A DNA stretch of 64,000 nt from Proruminimicrobium sp963666965 (GTDB lineage: Bacteria > Elusimicrobiota > Endomicrobiia > Endomicrobiales > Endomicrobiaceae), in NCBI GenBank assembly GCA_963666965.1, contig OY762939.1:620001-684000 (forward strand), written 5' to 3'. Position numbers and translations under genes: made by a program. A model generated the notes under the pieces. That model did no database searches, was not told where the DNA came from, and worked only from the letters and a program-made list of their open reading frames with translations. This document shows positions 10,715 through 19,014 of this stretch, in pieces (within the stretch, counting starts at the first letter, position 1; each line of letters starts with the position of its first letter).

Positions 10715-10739
10715 ACATAATATTTTTCAAATATTATGT
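10715..10739. terminator. 11-bp perfect hairpin after smc
   Basis: ACATAATATTT and AAATATTATGT pair perfectly around a 3-base loop, 24 bases after the smc stop. No T-run follows, so termination is uncertain; it could simply protect the 3' end of the mRNA. Confidence 0.4.
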
Positions 10740-10763
10740 CCCCAACATCATGCTTACAATTTT

Positions 10764-10820
10764 GAAACACAAGAACTCATGTACTCCTTACGGAAAATGT
10801 ACACTTCGTTCTTGTGTTTC
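10764..10820. repeat. 13-bp perfect inverted repeat
   Basis: GAAACACAAGAAC at 10764-10776 and its exact complement at 10808-10820 enclose 31 bases, in which TGTAC and GTACA can form an inner stem. Confidence 0.6.
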
Positions 10821-10832
10821 TTCATTTCAGCT

Positions 10833-11049
10833 AAAATCTTAAAGTCTTTCAATTTGCCTCGCTCTTGCGATATTTCGTTTCACTTCGGATTATCTATGAT
10901 AATCCGCCCAACAGCTCAAAATCTTAAAGTCTAAAACCTTAACAATAAAATTGAGAATTTAGTAAACTTCGTTTTAAAATCGCTTCGGTTCGCACAAAAT
11001 ATTTCCAGTCGCTGAGCGCACAACTAACAAAAACTAAAATCTTAAAGTC
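10833..11049 (+). repeat. Three direct copies of AAAATCTTAAAGTC
   Basis: Copies lie at 10833-10846, 10918-10931 and 11036-11049. The spacing is irregular (85 and 118 bases), so this is not a CRISPR array. The perfect hairpin CGGATTATC-TAT-GATAATCCG at 10886-10906 lies between the first two. Confidence 0.65.
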
Positions 11050-11096
11050 ATAAAATTTTTTCGGTATATTTTCTTTTTATAAAATAAATTTTTAAG

Positions 11097-11102
11097 TATA
11101 AT
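11097..11102 (+). promoter_or_regulatory. -10 element just upstream of the DUF362 gene
   Basis: A perfect TATAAT ends six bases before the ATG at 11109 and no Shine-Dalgarno sequence is present. If this box is used, the transcript starts at or next to the start codon. No good -35 is visible. Confidence 0.4.
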
Positions 11103-11108
11103 ATCGGT

Positions 11109-12278
11109 ATGTCTAAAACCCTCATATCATCATTTTACTGCAATACATACGATCAGGCCGCCGTTGATGAAACCGTTTTTAAAACAATAGAGCCGCTTGG
11201 CGTTTTGGATTTAATAAAACCGGGTTCCAAAATTCTTATAAAACCTAATCTTTTAAGCGACCGTTTGCCTGAAGAGGCAATAACTACTCATCCTGCCGTA
11301 GTAAAAGCCGTCATAAAAATAGTTAAATCAAAAGGAGCAGTTGTTACAATAGGAGACAGTCCGGGAAATGTTTTAAAAGGTATGGAAAATGTATGGGACA
11401 AAACCGGAATGGCTTCTGTTGCAGCCGAAGAGAATGTAAAACTTTTAAGCTTTGAAACTTCGGGTATCAAAGAAATCACAATAAATCATCCTACGGTCCA
11501 ATCAATGACATTGGCAAAAGCAATATTTGACTTTGATTTTATAATAAACATTCCAAAGTTAAAAACGCATACTCTTATGGGGCTTACATGCGGAGTCAAA
11601 AATTTTTACGGCTGTGTGCCCGGCATAAGAAAAATAGAATATCATAAAATGGCTCCTTCTCCCTACGATTTCGGGCTTTTGCTGGCAGAAATTTACGGCA
11701 TTTTGAAAGATAAAATTCTTTTTACCGTTATTGACGGGATTGAAGGGCTTGAAGGAAACGGGCCCAGCACAAAGGGAATAAAAAGAAATTACAATATAAT
11801 ATGCGCGGGAACAGATGCCGTGGCATTAGATACTTTTATAATTAATTGTATGGAAAAAAAATATAAAAATAATTTTTTTATAAAAATACTTAAAAACTAC
11901 GGCAATACCGATTACGATAATTTCAACTTTGCCGGATATGGCCCGGCAAAATTTAATTTTGAAAATGTGAAGCTTCCGATAACTAAAATTTTAAATATGA
12001 TACCTGTAAAACTTGCAAGACTTGCCGGTAAATATATAGGCAGATTTTTGTGGATAAAGCCCGTGATAGAACAGGATAAATGCGTTAAATGCGGACAATG
12101 CGTAAAATCTTGTCCGGTAAAAACAATAATCAGAAAAGATAATGGTATAATATACATAGACAAAATAAATTGCATATCGTGTTTCTGCTGCCACGAGCTG
12201 TGCGGATATAAAGCGATAGATATTGAAGAGAGCTTAATAGCAAAGTTTTTTGTAAGGTTAAATAAAAAGAAAAAATGA
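11109..12278 (+). CDS. DUF362 protein with C-terminal double ferredoxin domain
   Basis: 389 residues. Residues ~1-310 match the DUF362 family (ILIKPNLLS, IGDSPG, IPKLKTHTLMGLTCGVKNF). Residues ~320-380 form a ferredoxin domain with CVKCGQCVKSCP and CISCFCCHELC, enough for two [4Fe-4S] clusters. The family's reaction is not established; an iron-sulfur redox role in the cytoplasm is the safest reading. The stop overlaps the next ATG by four bases (ATGA), so it is translationally coupled to the acyltransferase gene. The alternative label 'iron-sulfur cluster-binding protein' describes the same thing. Confidence 0.85.
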   Translation: MSKTLISSFYCNTYDQAAVDETVFKTIEPLGVLDLIKPGSKILIKPNLLSDRLPEEAITTHPAVVKAVIKIVKSKGAVVTIGDSPGNVLKGMENVWDKTGMASVAAEENVKLLSFETSGIKEITINHPTVQSMTLAKAIFDFDFIINIPKLKTHTLMGLTCGVKNFYGCVPGIRKIEYHKMAPSPYDFGLLLAEIYGILKDKILFTVIDGIEGLEGNGPSTKGIKRNYNIICAGTDAVALDTFIINCMEKKYKNNFFIKILKNYGNTDYDNFNFAGYGPAKFNFENVKLPITKILNMIPVKLARLAGKYIGRFLWIKPVIEQDKCVKCGQCVKSCPVKTIIRKDNGIIYIDKINCISCFCCHELCGYKAIDIEESLIAKFFVRLNKKKK

Positions 12279-13165
12279 AAAAAATAAAACACTACGTTGA
12301 ATATATATCTTTAAGAATAGTTATGTTTTTGCTGTATCTTGTTCCTGTTAAGGCCGCAAAAAAAATAGGTATTTTGCTTGCGTCATTTTCTTTTTATTTT
12401 GTGCCTGTAAGAAAAAAACATGTTGTAGAATCACTGACAGCGGCTTTTTCGAAAAAATCGAAAGAAGAAATATTAAAAATAGCAAAAGACGTTTATAAAC
12501 AGTTTGTTATTACTGTAGTCGAATTTATTTTTTTTAGAAAAATGACAGGCGATGAAATCAGAAATATGTATCAGGATTCAGATTTTAAGCTTATGGAAGA
12601 ATCTTTAAAACAAGGCAAAGGAGCCATACTTCTTTCGGGTCATTTCGGCAATTGGGAACTGCTTGCAAAATCTTTTGCACAGAGATATCCGACTTCTGTT
12701 ATAGTGGCCCAGCAGTCCAATCCTATGGTAGATAAACTTATGAACGAAACAAGAACTGTAAAAGGATTTAATACGATATATAAAGACAGTCTTGTTTTCA
12801 GGGCAGTTTCAAAGGCTTTAAAAAGAAATGAATTTGTCGCCATCTTAGCCGATCAGGATGCGGGAAGACAGGGAGTTTTTGTCCCGTTTTTCGGAAGACT
12901 TGCTTCTACGGCAAAAGGGCCTGCGGCATTTGCGTTAAGATGCGGATGTCCGATAATCGCGGCTTTTGCGATAAGAAAACCGGACGGAAAATATAAAGCT
13001 CTTCCTGTCGAAATAAAAAAGCCGGAAGGTGTTGATGAAGAAAAGGCCGTTGAGATGATTATGGCTGATTACAGCAGGATTCTCGAGCAGCAGATAGAAC
13101 AGTACCCTTCATACTGGTTTTGGTTCCACAGACGCTGGAAAACCAAAAAACCCGAATCAATCTAA
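12275..13165 (+). CDS. lpxL: Lipid A biosynthesis lauroyl-type acyltransferase
   Basis: 296 residues of the LpxL/HtrB/MsbB family, which adds a secondary acyl chain from acyl-ACP to a lipid A precursor at the inner face of the inner membrane. The HX4(D/E) catalytic motif is HFGNWE in GAILLSGHFGNWELLAK. AILADQDAG, VFVPFFGRLAST and the terminal YWFWFHRRWK are family marks. A hydrophobic segment near residues 10-35 is the membrane anchor. Which secondary acyl position it serves (LpxL- or LpxM-like) cannot be told. It implies an LPS outer membrane. The 3' end runs four bases into the convergent gene at 13162. Confidence 0.92.
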   Translation: MKKIKHYVEYISLRIVMFLLYLVPVKAAKKIGILLASFSFYFVPVRKKHVVESLTAAFSKKSKEEILKIAKDVYKQFVITVVEFIFFRKMTGDEIRNMYQDSDFKLMEESLKQGKGAILLSGHFGNWELLAKSFAQRYPTSVIVAQQSNPMVDKLMNETRTVKGFNTIYKDSLVFRAVSKALKRNEFVAILADQDAGRQGVFVPFFGRLASTAKGPAAFALRCGCPIIAAFAIRKPDGKYKALPVEIKKPEGVDEEKAVEMIMADYSRILEQQIEQYPSYWFWFHRRWKTKKPESI

Positions 13166-13623
13166 ATTTTTATTATTTTTATTTTTTTGTCTTGAGGAAG
13201 AATATCGATTATTTTATCTATTATTTCTTCTCTCGGAAGGAGATTTTTTGTTCTGTAAAATCCGGCATCGGGATTTTTTGCCGTACCGACGGTAAAAGAA
13301 ATTCTGTTTTCATTTTTCAAAAGACCGCTTAGAATTTCCGCGGTTTGGTTTTTCGATTGTTTGCCTGCGAGAATTTTATAGCAGCAGTTTAAAGTAATTA
13401 TTCCTTCGGAAGCTAAAAATATTCCTTCTATTTTATAATTTGCGCATGGAAGTCCGTCAATTTCTGAAAAGAAAATTTCAGGCTTTATATTCAATGCTGA
13501 GCAGAATGCTTTCATTGTAGAAGTGCCGCAGATGACTTTTATGCCTTCTGTTTTTGCAAAATCAGAAAACAGTTTAAAATCTTTTGTTCTGTTAACCGGA
13601 AGACCGGTTAAAATAGACAGCAT
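13162..13623 (-). CDS. Orphan C-terminal domain of hydrogenase-linked SpoIIE-type phosphatase
   Basis: 153 residues, last gene of the minus-strand hydrogenase operon. From memory of the family, the SpoIIE-like PP2C phosphatases found beside FeFe hydrogenases end in a domain with LTGPP, a VCGGTTA stretch, IEGIDLVTEGILTL and FLVGTAxNP. This protein carries the same order: ILTGLPVNR, VICGTSTMKAF, KIEGIFLASEGIITL and ISFTVGTAKNP. The phosphatase domain is absent, and only 131 non-coding bases separate the start from hydA. It is either a natural one-domain form or a remnant. Its intact frame and clean ATG favour a functional gene. Role unknown; a regulatory part in hydrogenase expression or activity is inference. 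Confidence 0.65.
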   Translation of the reverse strand: MLSILTGLPVNRTKDFKLFSDFAKTEGIKVICGTSTMKAFCSALNIKPEIFFSEIDGLPCANYKIEGIFLASEGIITLNCCYKILAGKQSKNQTAEILSGLLKNENRISFTVGTAKNPDAGFYRTKNLLPREEIIDKIIDILPQDKKIKIIKI

Positions 13624-13684
13624 TTTTCAATTTTCTCCATCAGTAAAACGGTTGACGTTTTTTTTGTTTTGGACTATACATATT

Positions 13685-13746
13685 GTGCCGGTGGTTTGGT
13701 CCACCAAGCTCTGCAAAGCAGAAAGCTTCTGGAAAACCGCCGGCAC
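13685..13746. terminator. 62-base imperfect hairpin between hydA and the SpoIIE-domain gene
   Basis: The arms GTGCCGGTGGTTT and AAAACCGCCGGCAC close a long imperfect stem around an AAA loop. A T-rich run (TTTTATTTTT) follows on the plus strand, so it could stop plus-strand transcripts coming from lpxL. On the minus strand it has no T-run and could instead set mRNA levels of the last operon gene. Confidence 0.5.
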
Positions 13747-13754
13747 TTTTATTT

Positions 13755-15752
13755 TTACTGAATTTTTTTAATTTCTTCGTCAATCGCCTTTTCGGCAAGT
13801 TCGACAGTGCATTTTGTTATTACTTTTGAACCTATTCTTACAACAGGTCCTTTTGAACATTTTTCAAAACAGAATGAAGCCTGTACTTCAACTGTGTCTT
13901 TTATTCCTTTTTTGTCTACAAGTTCCAAAATCTGTTTGAGAAGTTTCTGTGAACCTCTTAACATACAGCTTGTTCCGAAACATACGTTTATCTTAAGATG
14001 TTTTTCGTCAATACCTTTATGTATCGTAAAAGGATTTTCGGCAAGTCTCTTTCTGCTTGTATGTTTTGCATGCAGGCATTCATGCGCTTCGTGGCTGCCC
14101 GGTTCTTTTAGGAAATCTTTATATATTTTCTGAACGTAAGGATTGTCCTGCGGCTTATGAAGTTCAAGCACCTTATCGTTTTCATAAAGACATTTCGTTC
14201 TTTTTTTTCTTACGTCTAAATCTTTATAAACAGGCTGTCCAGCTCCTCCGATGCATCCGCCGGGGCAGGCCATAACTTCTATGAGGTCATATTTTTTTGT
14301 AGCTCTTATGTCTCTTATCACTTTTCTTGCGTTGCCAAGTCCGTGTACTACGGCGACTTTTAAATCTTTTCCGTTTACTTTGACAGAAGTTTCTCTTATT
14401 CCGTCTTCTCCTCTTACAAAACTGAATTCATCCACTTCGTTTGAATCGGCTTTAGCGAGAACATTTCTTAAAACAGCTTCGGTTACTCCTCCGGAATTTC
14501 CGAATATTACGCCGCCGCCTGTTTTAAAACCCATAGGCATATCAAACGCCGACTGTTCAAGAGTCGAAAAGGTCAATCCTGATTCTTCTATCATTCTTGC
14601 GAGTTCCTGCGTTGTTAAAACAAAATCCGTATCCTGTATTCCGTCTGTTGAAAGTTCAGGTCTTTTTATTTCAAATTTCTTGGCTGTGCACGGCATTACC
14701 GAAACCACCACTAAATCTTCTTTTTTAATTCCGTACATTTCCGGAAGGATTTTTTTTGCTATAGAACCGAACATTCCCTGAGGAGAACGGCAGCTTGAAA
14801 GATTTTCTATCATGTCGGGATAATACTGTTCGACAAACTTTACCCATGCAGGACAGCATGAAGTAAACTGTGGAAGTTTTTCTCCTGCGGAAAATCTGTC
14901 TACAAATTCTTTTGCTTCTTCTACTATTGTCATATCCGCGGCAAAAGAAATATCAAAAACTTTTTTAAAGCCCATAGTTCTTAAAGCCGTTACCATTTTG
15001 CCTGCAGACGATGTTCCCGTTTCTTTTGTGTCTCCGAAAGCTTCGCCGATTGCGGCTCTTACCGCCGGCGCTATCGCTACTATTACTGTTTTATTTTTGT
15101 TGCTTAAAGCGTTCCATACAGAGCTTACGTCTGATTTCGGAGTTAAAGCGCCCGTCGGGCATACTCTTGCGCACTGTCCGCAGTAAACGCATTCGGAAGA
15201 TTCAAGATTTTTTCCAAAGCTCGGACATACGGCTGAATTTGAACCTCTGTGAGCGAAATCTATAGCGCCGACAGTTTGTATCTCTTCGCAAAATCTCACG
15301 CAGTCGCCGCAGAGCACACATTTCGTAGCGTCTCTTACGATTGATGGCGTTGAAAAGTCGACAGGTTCCGGTTTTCTTACATTTTGGAATCTGACTTTAT
15401 GTATTCCGAGTCTTCTTGCAAGAGTCTGAAGCTGGCAGCTTTCGCTTTTATGGCAGCTTGTGCAGTCTTTATTGTGGTTTGCAAGAAGCAGTTCAACTAT
15501 CATCTTTCTCATTTCTCTTATTTCTTCGTTGTTTGTCACAACAACCATTCCTTCTTCGGCCGGAGTTGAACAGGCCGGAAGAATTCCTCTTCCCTGCACG
15601 TTGACCATGCAAAGTCTGCATGCGCCGTATGTGCTCAGTTCCGAATGGTAACAGAAAGTAGGAAGTTCGATATTTGCCTTTCTTATTACTTCAAGAAGAT
15701 TTTTTTCATTATCAAAGGTGTATTTTTTTTCGTTTATAGTAATAGTTTTCAT
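13755..15752 (-). CDS. hydA: NAD(P)H-linked FeFe hydrogenase catalytic subunit
   Basis: 665 residues; reduces protons to H2 in the cytoplasm using electrons from NADH and probably ferredoxin via HydB and HydC. Order of parts: N-terminal plant-type [2Fe-2S] domain (CYHSELSTYGACRLC), His-ligated [4Fe-4S] (HNKDCTSCHKSESC), two ferredoxin clusters (CVLCGDCVRFC, CVYCGQCARVCP), then the H-cluster domain with canonical TSCCPAW (~296), MPCTAKKFE and MACPGGCIGGAGQP (~495). The last ~80 residues add a thioredoxin-like [2Fe-2S] domain (CFGTSCMLRGS ... CFEKCSKGP) as in NuoE. It sits 3 bases after hydB in the rex-hydC-hydB-hydA operon. The symbol follows Thermotoga usage. Confidence 0.95.
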   Translation of the reverse strand: MKTITINEKKYTFDNEKNLLEVIRKANIELPTFCYHSELSTYGACRLCMVNVQGRGILPACSTPAEEGMVVVTNNEEIREMRKMIVELLLANHNKDCTSCHKSESCQLQTLARRLGIHKVRFQNVRKPEPVDFSTPSIVRDATKCVLCGDCVRFCEEIQTVGAIDFAHRGSNSAVCPSFGKNLESSECVYCGQCARVCPTGALTPKSDVSSVWNALSNKNKTVIVAIAPAVRAAIGEAFGDTKETGTSSAGKMVTALRTMGFKKVFDISFAADMTIVEEAKEFVDRFSAGEKLPQFTSCCPAWVKFVEQYYPDMIENLSSCRSPQGMFGSIAKKILPEMYGIKKEDLVVVSVMPCTAKKFEIKRPELSTDGIQDTDFVLTTQELARMIEESGLTFSTLEQSAFDMPMGFKTGGGVIFGNSGGVTEAVLRNVLAKADSNEVDEFSFVRGEDGIRETSVKVNGKDLKVAVVHGLGNARKVIRDIRATKKYDLIEVMACPGGCIGGAGQPVYKDLDVRKKRTKCLYENDKVLELHKPQDNPYVQKIYKDFLKEPGSHEAHECLHAKHTSRKRLAENPFTIHKGIDEKHLKINVCFGTSCMLRGSQKLLKQILELVDKKGIKDTVEVQASFCFEKCSKGPVVRIGSKVITKCTVELAEKAIDEEIKKIQ

Positions 15753-15755
15753 TTT

Positions 15756-17633
15756 TTATCCTCTCTTAATCGCTTTGAATTTACATGCGTCTATGCAGAC
15801 TCCGCATTTTACGCACAGGCTCTGTTCTATAACATGTTTCTGTTTTTTCTCGCCTTTTATCGCTTTTACCGGACATTTCATTGCGCAGACCGTGCATCCT
15901 ATACATTTATCCGGATCTATCGTTATATTTACAAGACTTGTGCATGAACCCGACGGACATCTTTTTTCTTTTACATGTGCGTCATATTCATGTCTGAAAT
16001 ATTTTAAAGTTGAAAGCACGGGATTGGGGGCGGTTTTTCCGAGGCCGCACAGAGAACCGATTCTTACCGTGTGTGCAAGTTTTTCAAGAAGAGGAATAGT
16101 CTCGGATGTCGCTCTTCCTTCGGTGATATCTTCAAGCATTAAAAGCATTTGCCTTGTGCCTTCTCTGCACAAAACGCATTTGCCGCATGATTCATTCTGT
16201 GTAAACTGCATGAAAAATTTTGCTACGCTGACCATGCAGGTTGTCTGGTTCATAACTACAAGTCCTCCGGAACCTACCATTGCTCCGACCGTTTTAAGAG
16301 AGTCAAAATCTAGAGGAAGATCAAGATGTTCCTGAGTAAGACATCCGCCTGAAGGACCTCCGATCTGCACGGCTTTGAAAGCGCCTTCTTCAACTTCTCC
16401 TTTATCGTTTGTCACTCCGCCTGCTATGTCAAATATGATTTGTCTTAAAGTCGCTCCGAAAGGAACTTCTATAAGGCCTGTGTTTTTAACGTGTCCCGTC
16501 AATGCGAATGTTTTTGTCCCGGTTGATGTTTTTACGCCTACGCTTTTAAATTTATCAGATCCGTCTTTTATTATAAGAGGAACCGTCGCAAGAGTTTCAA
16601 CATTGTTTATGACTGTCGGTTTGCCCCAGAGTCCGCTTTGAGCCGGAAATGGAGGTTTAGGTTTAGGCATTCCTCTTTTTCCTTCAACAGATGCTATAAG
16701 AGCCGTTTCTTCTCCGCAAACAAAAGCGCCTGCACCTTCCATTACATGAAGAGTAAAATTATGATCGGAACCGAAAAGTTTTTCTCCTAAAATTCCGTAT
16801 TCAGTCGCTTTTTTTATGGCTCTTTTCATTCTTTCAACGGCAAGATGGTATTCGGTTCTGACGTATACGTATCCTTCGTCCGCGCCTATTGCTTTTGCCG
16901 CTATTATCATTCCTTCTATAACGCTGTGAGGGTTTCCTTCAAGAACACTTCTATCCATGAAAGCTCCCGGATCTCCTTCGTCGCCGTTACAGATAACGTA
17001 TTTTTTCGGACCCGGCTGTATTCTTGTCAGATCCCATTTTCTGCCTGTCGGAAATCCGCCTCCGCCTCTTCCTCTAAGTCCGGAATCTATCATCGTTTTG
17101 CAAATCTCTTCGGCGCTCATTTCAAGACATGCTTTTTTTGCACCTGAATATCCGCCGAGGCTTATATATTCTTCAATATCTTCGGCTCCTATAAATCCGC
17201 ATTTTTTTATAACAAATCGGTGTTGTCTTTTATAAAAAGGGATTTCTTCGGGACCTTTGAATATTTTGTCATCTTCAGTGTAACAAAGTCTGTCTATTAT
17301 TTCGTTTCCGACTATGCTTTTTTCAAGGATTTCTTTTACGTCTTCAACTTGTACTTTCGTGTATAAAATATTATCCGGCATTAAAGCTACAAGAGGTCCC
17401 ATCTGGCAGAAACCCTGGCATCCGCTTTTTGAAAGCATTAAACTTGTGCTTTCTTCTTTTTTAAATTCTATGCATACGTCGATTTTCATATTGGCGGCAG
17501 TTTTCATAAAAGCGTCATAAACTTTCAAGGCGCCGTTTGCAACGCATCCGGTTCCCGCGCAGAGAATTATTCTTTTCTTTATATTTTTTGACGCCGCTTG
17601 GACATCTTTTGAAATTTTATCAAGATCTATCAT
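15756..17633 (-). CDS. hydB: Hydrogenase flavoprotein subunit, NuoF-like
   Basis: 625 residues, the NADH- and FMN-binding subunit of the HydABC complex and the proposed site of electron bifurcation or confurcation. An N-terminal thioredoxin-like [2Fe-2S] domain (CAGTGCVANG, CQGFCQMGP) is followed by the NuoF core (GRGGGGFPTGRKWDL for FMN, CNGDEGDPGAFMDR for NADH), a [4Fe-4S] site ESCGKCVLCREGT, and a C-terminal double ferredoxin domain (CIGCTVCAMKCP, CVKCGVCIDAC). This is the full HydB domain set. It is one base from hydC and three from hydA, so the subunits are made together. Confidence 0.95.
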   Translation of the reverse strand: MIDLDKISKDVQAASKNIKKRIILCAGTGCVANGALKVYDAFMKTAANMKIDVCIEFKKEESTSLMLSKSGCQGFCQMGPLVALMPDNILYTKVQVEDVKEILEKSIVGNEIIDRLCYTEDDKIFKGPEEIPFYKRQHRFVIKKCGFIGAEDIEEYISLGGYSGAKKACLEMSAEEICKTMIDSGLRGRGGGGFPTGRKWDLTRIQPGPKKYVICNGDEGDPGAFMDRSVLEGNPHSVIEGMIIAAKAIGADEGYVYVRTEYHLAVERMKRAIKKATEYGILGEKLFGSDHNFTLHVMEGAGAFVCGEETALIASVEGKRGMPKPKPPFPAQSGLWGKPTVINNVETLATVPLIIKDGSDKFKSVGVKTSTGTKTFALTGHVKNTGLIEVPFGATLRQIIFDIAGGVTNDKGEVEEGAFKAVQIGGPSGGCLTQEHLDLPLDFDSLKTVGAMVGSGGLVVMNQTTCMVSVAKFFMQFTQNESCGKCVLCREGTRQMLLMLEDITEGRATSETIPLLEKLAHTVRIGSLCGLGKTAPNPVLSTLKYFRHEYDAHVKEKRCPSGSCTSLVNITIDPDKCIGCTVCAMKCPVKAIKGEKKQKHVIEQSLCVKCGVCIDACKFKAIKRG

Positions 17634-17634
17634 T

Positions 17635-18120
17635 TTAGAGAGTCTCCTCTTTTTTAATTATATCGTCGATTATTTTTGAAAGTTTTTCAGGAGTTACCTG
17701 TCCGTAAACATCGTTGTCTATAAGCATAACTGGTGCAAGTCCGCACGCTCCCAAACATGACACTGCTTCAACGGTAAATAACATATCTTTTGTCGTCATC
17801 TCAGTTGTTTTGAGATTAAGTTTTGTTTTCAGGGCATCGATAAGCAGCGTTGATTTTTTTACATGGCATGCCGTGCCGTCGCAAACTTTTATAATGTGTT
17901 TTCCTTTCGGTTTAAGCGTAAAGTGGGAAAAGAAAGTTGCAACGCCGTAAACTCTTGCCGGCGAAATGTTTAAAGATGAAGCGATGAAAGCAAGAATTTC
18001 TTCCGGAAGATATCTGTAAACATCCTGAACTGCCTGCAGAATCGGAATAAGTTTTGCTTTGTCTCTGCCGTTTTCTTCAAGAATCTGGCAGACCTTGTCG
18101 AACTTACCGTAATTTTCCAT
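17635..18120 (-). CDS. hydC: Hydrogenase small subunit, NuoE-like [2Fe-2S] protein
   Basis: 161 residues of the NuoE/HndA family. An N-terminal helical bundle (LPEEILAFIASSLNI, VYGVATFFSHF) precedes a thioredoxin-like fold whose four Cys ligands are in CDGTACHVKKS and CLGACGLAP. It passes electrons between the flavin of HydB and HydA. It follows rex by 15 bases with an AGGAG site before its ATG, so it is the first structural gene of the rex operon. Confidence 0.94.
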   Translation of the reverse strand: MENYGKFDKVCQILEENGRDKAKLIPILQAVQDVYRYLPEEILAFIASSLNISPARVYGVATFFSHFTLKPKGKHIIKVCDGTACHVKKSTLLIDALKTKLNLKTTEMTTKDMLFTVEAVSCLGACGLAPVMLIDNDVYGQVTPEKLSKIIDDIIKKEETL

Positions 18121-18135
18121 ACAAATCTCCTGATA

Positions 18136-18798
18136 TTAAATATTTTTATTTATTCTTAAATCTATTTTTTTTGACAGAACAGCAAGAGAAGACGCGAGAT
18201 TTTCATGCTGTACTATTATATCGTCTTTTACGTTGATTCTTACCGGAGCAAAATTCCATATTGCTTTAATTCCGGCGCTAACCATTCTGTCGGCAATTTG
18301 CTGCGCGTATGCCGCAGGGGCGGTTAAAATCCCTATTTCGATGTTCATTCTTTTTATTATTTCTTCGAGTTTGTCGATGTGAAAGACGCTTTTTGTATTT
18401 ATGAATTTTCCTACTTTGTCGGGGCTTGTATCAAAAGCGGCTACTATTTCAAGTCCGAATTCTTTAAAACCGTGATATCCCAAAAGAGCATAACCCAAAT
18501 GACCTGCTCCTACCAGAATTGCTTCATTTTTAATATGACAGCATAAAAATTTCTCAATATTTGAAACTAATTCTCTTAACTCATATCCTACTTTGGGTTT
18601 TCCTGCAACGCCTGTAGATTCTATATCTTTTCTTACCTGTATAGGGTTCATATTTAAATCATTTGCTATCTGAGAACACGAAATTGACTGAATATTTTTG
18701 CTTTCTAGTCCTTTTAGATACTGCAAATAAATTGGTAATCTTCTTAAGGTTGGCTCTGAAAAGTCATTCATCGTAGTTAAAATATCTTGATTTTTCAA
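18136..18798 (-). CDS. rex: Redox-sensing transcriptional repressor Rex
   Basis: 220 residues, full length. The N-terminal winged helix (about 1-80; CSQIANDLNMNPIQVRKDI) binds DNA. The Rossmann domain (VGAGHLGYALLGY, glycines near 97-102) binds NADH or NAD+, and a C-terminal helix swaps in the dimer. Rex represses fermentation and hydrogenase genes when NADH/NAD+ is low. As first gene of the hydCBA operon it probably controls itself, hydCBA and the divergent hnd operon. The start is TTG at 18798, chosen because TTGGAG lies seven bases upstream and no ATG precedes residue 10. Confidence 0.95.
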   Translation of the reverse strand: MKNQDILTTMNDFSEPTLRRLPIYLQYLKGLESKNIQSISCSQIANDLNMNPIQVRKDIESTGVAGKPKVGYELRELVSNIEKFLCCHIKNEAILVGAGHLGYALLGYHGFKEFGLEIVAAFDTSPDKVGKFINTKSVFHIDKLEEIIKRMNIEIGILTAPAAYAQQIADRMVSAGIKAIWNFAPVRINVKDDIIVQHENLASSLAVLSKKIDLRINKNI

Positions 18799-18833
18799 TT
18801 GTTTTCTCCAATAGATAAAAATTTATAGATAAA

Positions 18834-18862
18834 ATTATATTTATTTAATTTTTTTTTGTCAA
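18834..18862 (-). promoter_or_regulatory. Perfect consensus promoter of the rex-hydCBA operon
   Basis: On the minus strand TTGACA (18862-18857) and TATAAT (18839-18834) are separated by 17 bases, a full consensus match. The expected transcript start lies about 28 bases upstream of the TTG of rex, leaving room for its Shine-Dalgarno site. So strong a core promoter fits tight control by a repressor, but I could not identify a clear Rex palindrome. Confidence 0.85.
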
Positions 18863-18918
18863 ATATTTTTTTTAGAACCAACCAGAAAAAACAATAAAAG
18901 GTATTTTATTTTAAAAAA

Positions 18919-18942
18919 TTTTTTTGTCTGTTTTTTTGTCTG
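18919..18942 (+). repeat. Tandem 12-base repeat in the divergent hydrogenase spacer
   Basis: TTTTTTTGTCTG occurs twice without a gap, followed by a further T6 run. It lies between the two divergent promoters, upstream of both -35 boxes. Confidence 0.6.
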
Positions 18943-18985
18943 TTTTTTAATCAAAAAAAATCTGATAAATCAATAAATATTACAT

Positions 18986-19014
18986 TTGCAAAAAAACAGA
19001 GTATTTTATATAAT
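18986..19014 (+). promoter_or_regulatory. Promoter of the hnd-like hydrogenase operon
   Basis: TTGCAA at 18986-18991 and TATAAT at 19009-19014 with a 17-base spacer. The predicted start is near 19021, about 35 bases before the chosen ATG. A near-copy of the -10 region (ATATTATAATCA at about 19019-19030) follows and could be a second start or an operator part. Confidence 0.75.

Larger units (their letters stand above)
10692..11108. other. 417-base gene-free stretch with hairpins and short repeats
   Basis: No plausible coding frame. It holds three perfect inverted repeats (10715-10739, 10764-10820, 10886-10906), three copies of a 14-base direct repeat, and several CTTCG/TTCACTTCG tracts. The stretch at 61130-61250 has a similar flavour (TTCACTTCG followed by AAAATCTAAG), so both may be decayed copies of one intergenic repeat family. 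Confidence 0.7.

Noticed and set aside
10833..11049. Possible CRISPR array from three direct repeats
   Set aside because: Repeats are only 14 bases, spacing is irregular and no cas gene is present.
15718..16335. 205-codon open frame on the plus strand opposite hydB
   Set aside because: It lies wholly antisense to a certain gene, and its low-complexity Phe/Ser/Pro-rich product is what antisense frames of such genes give.
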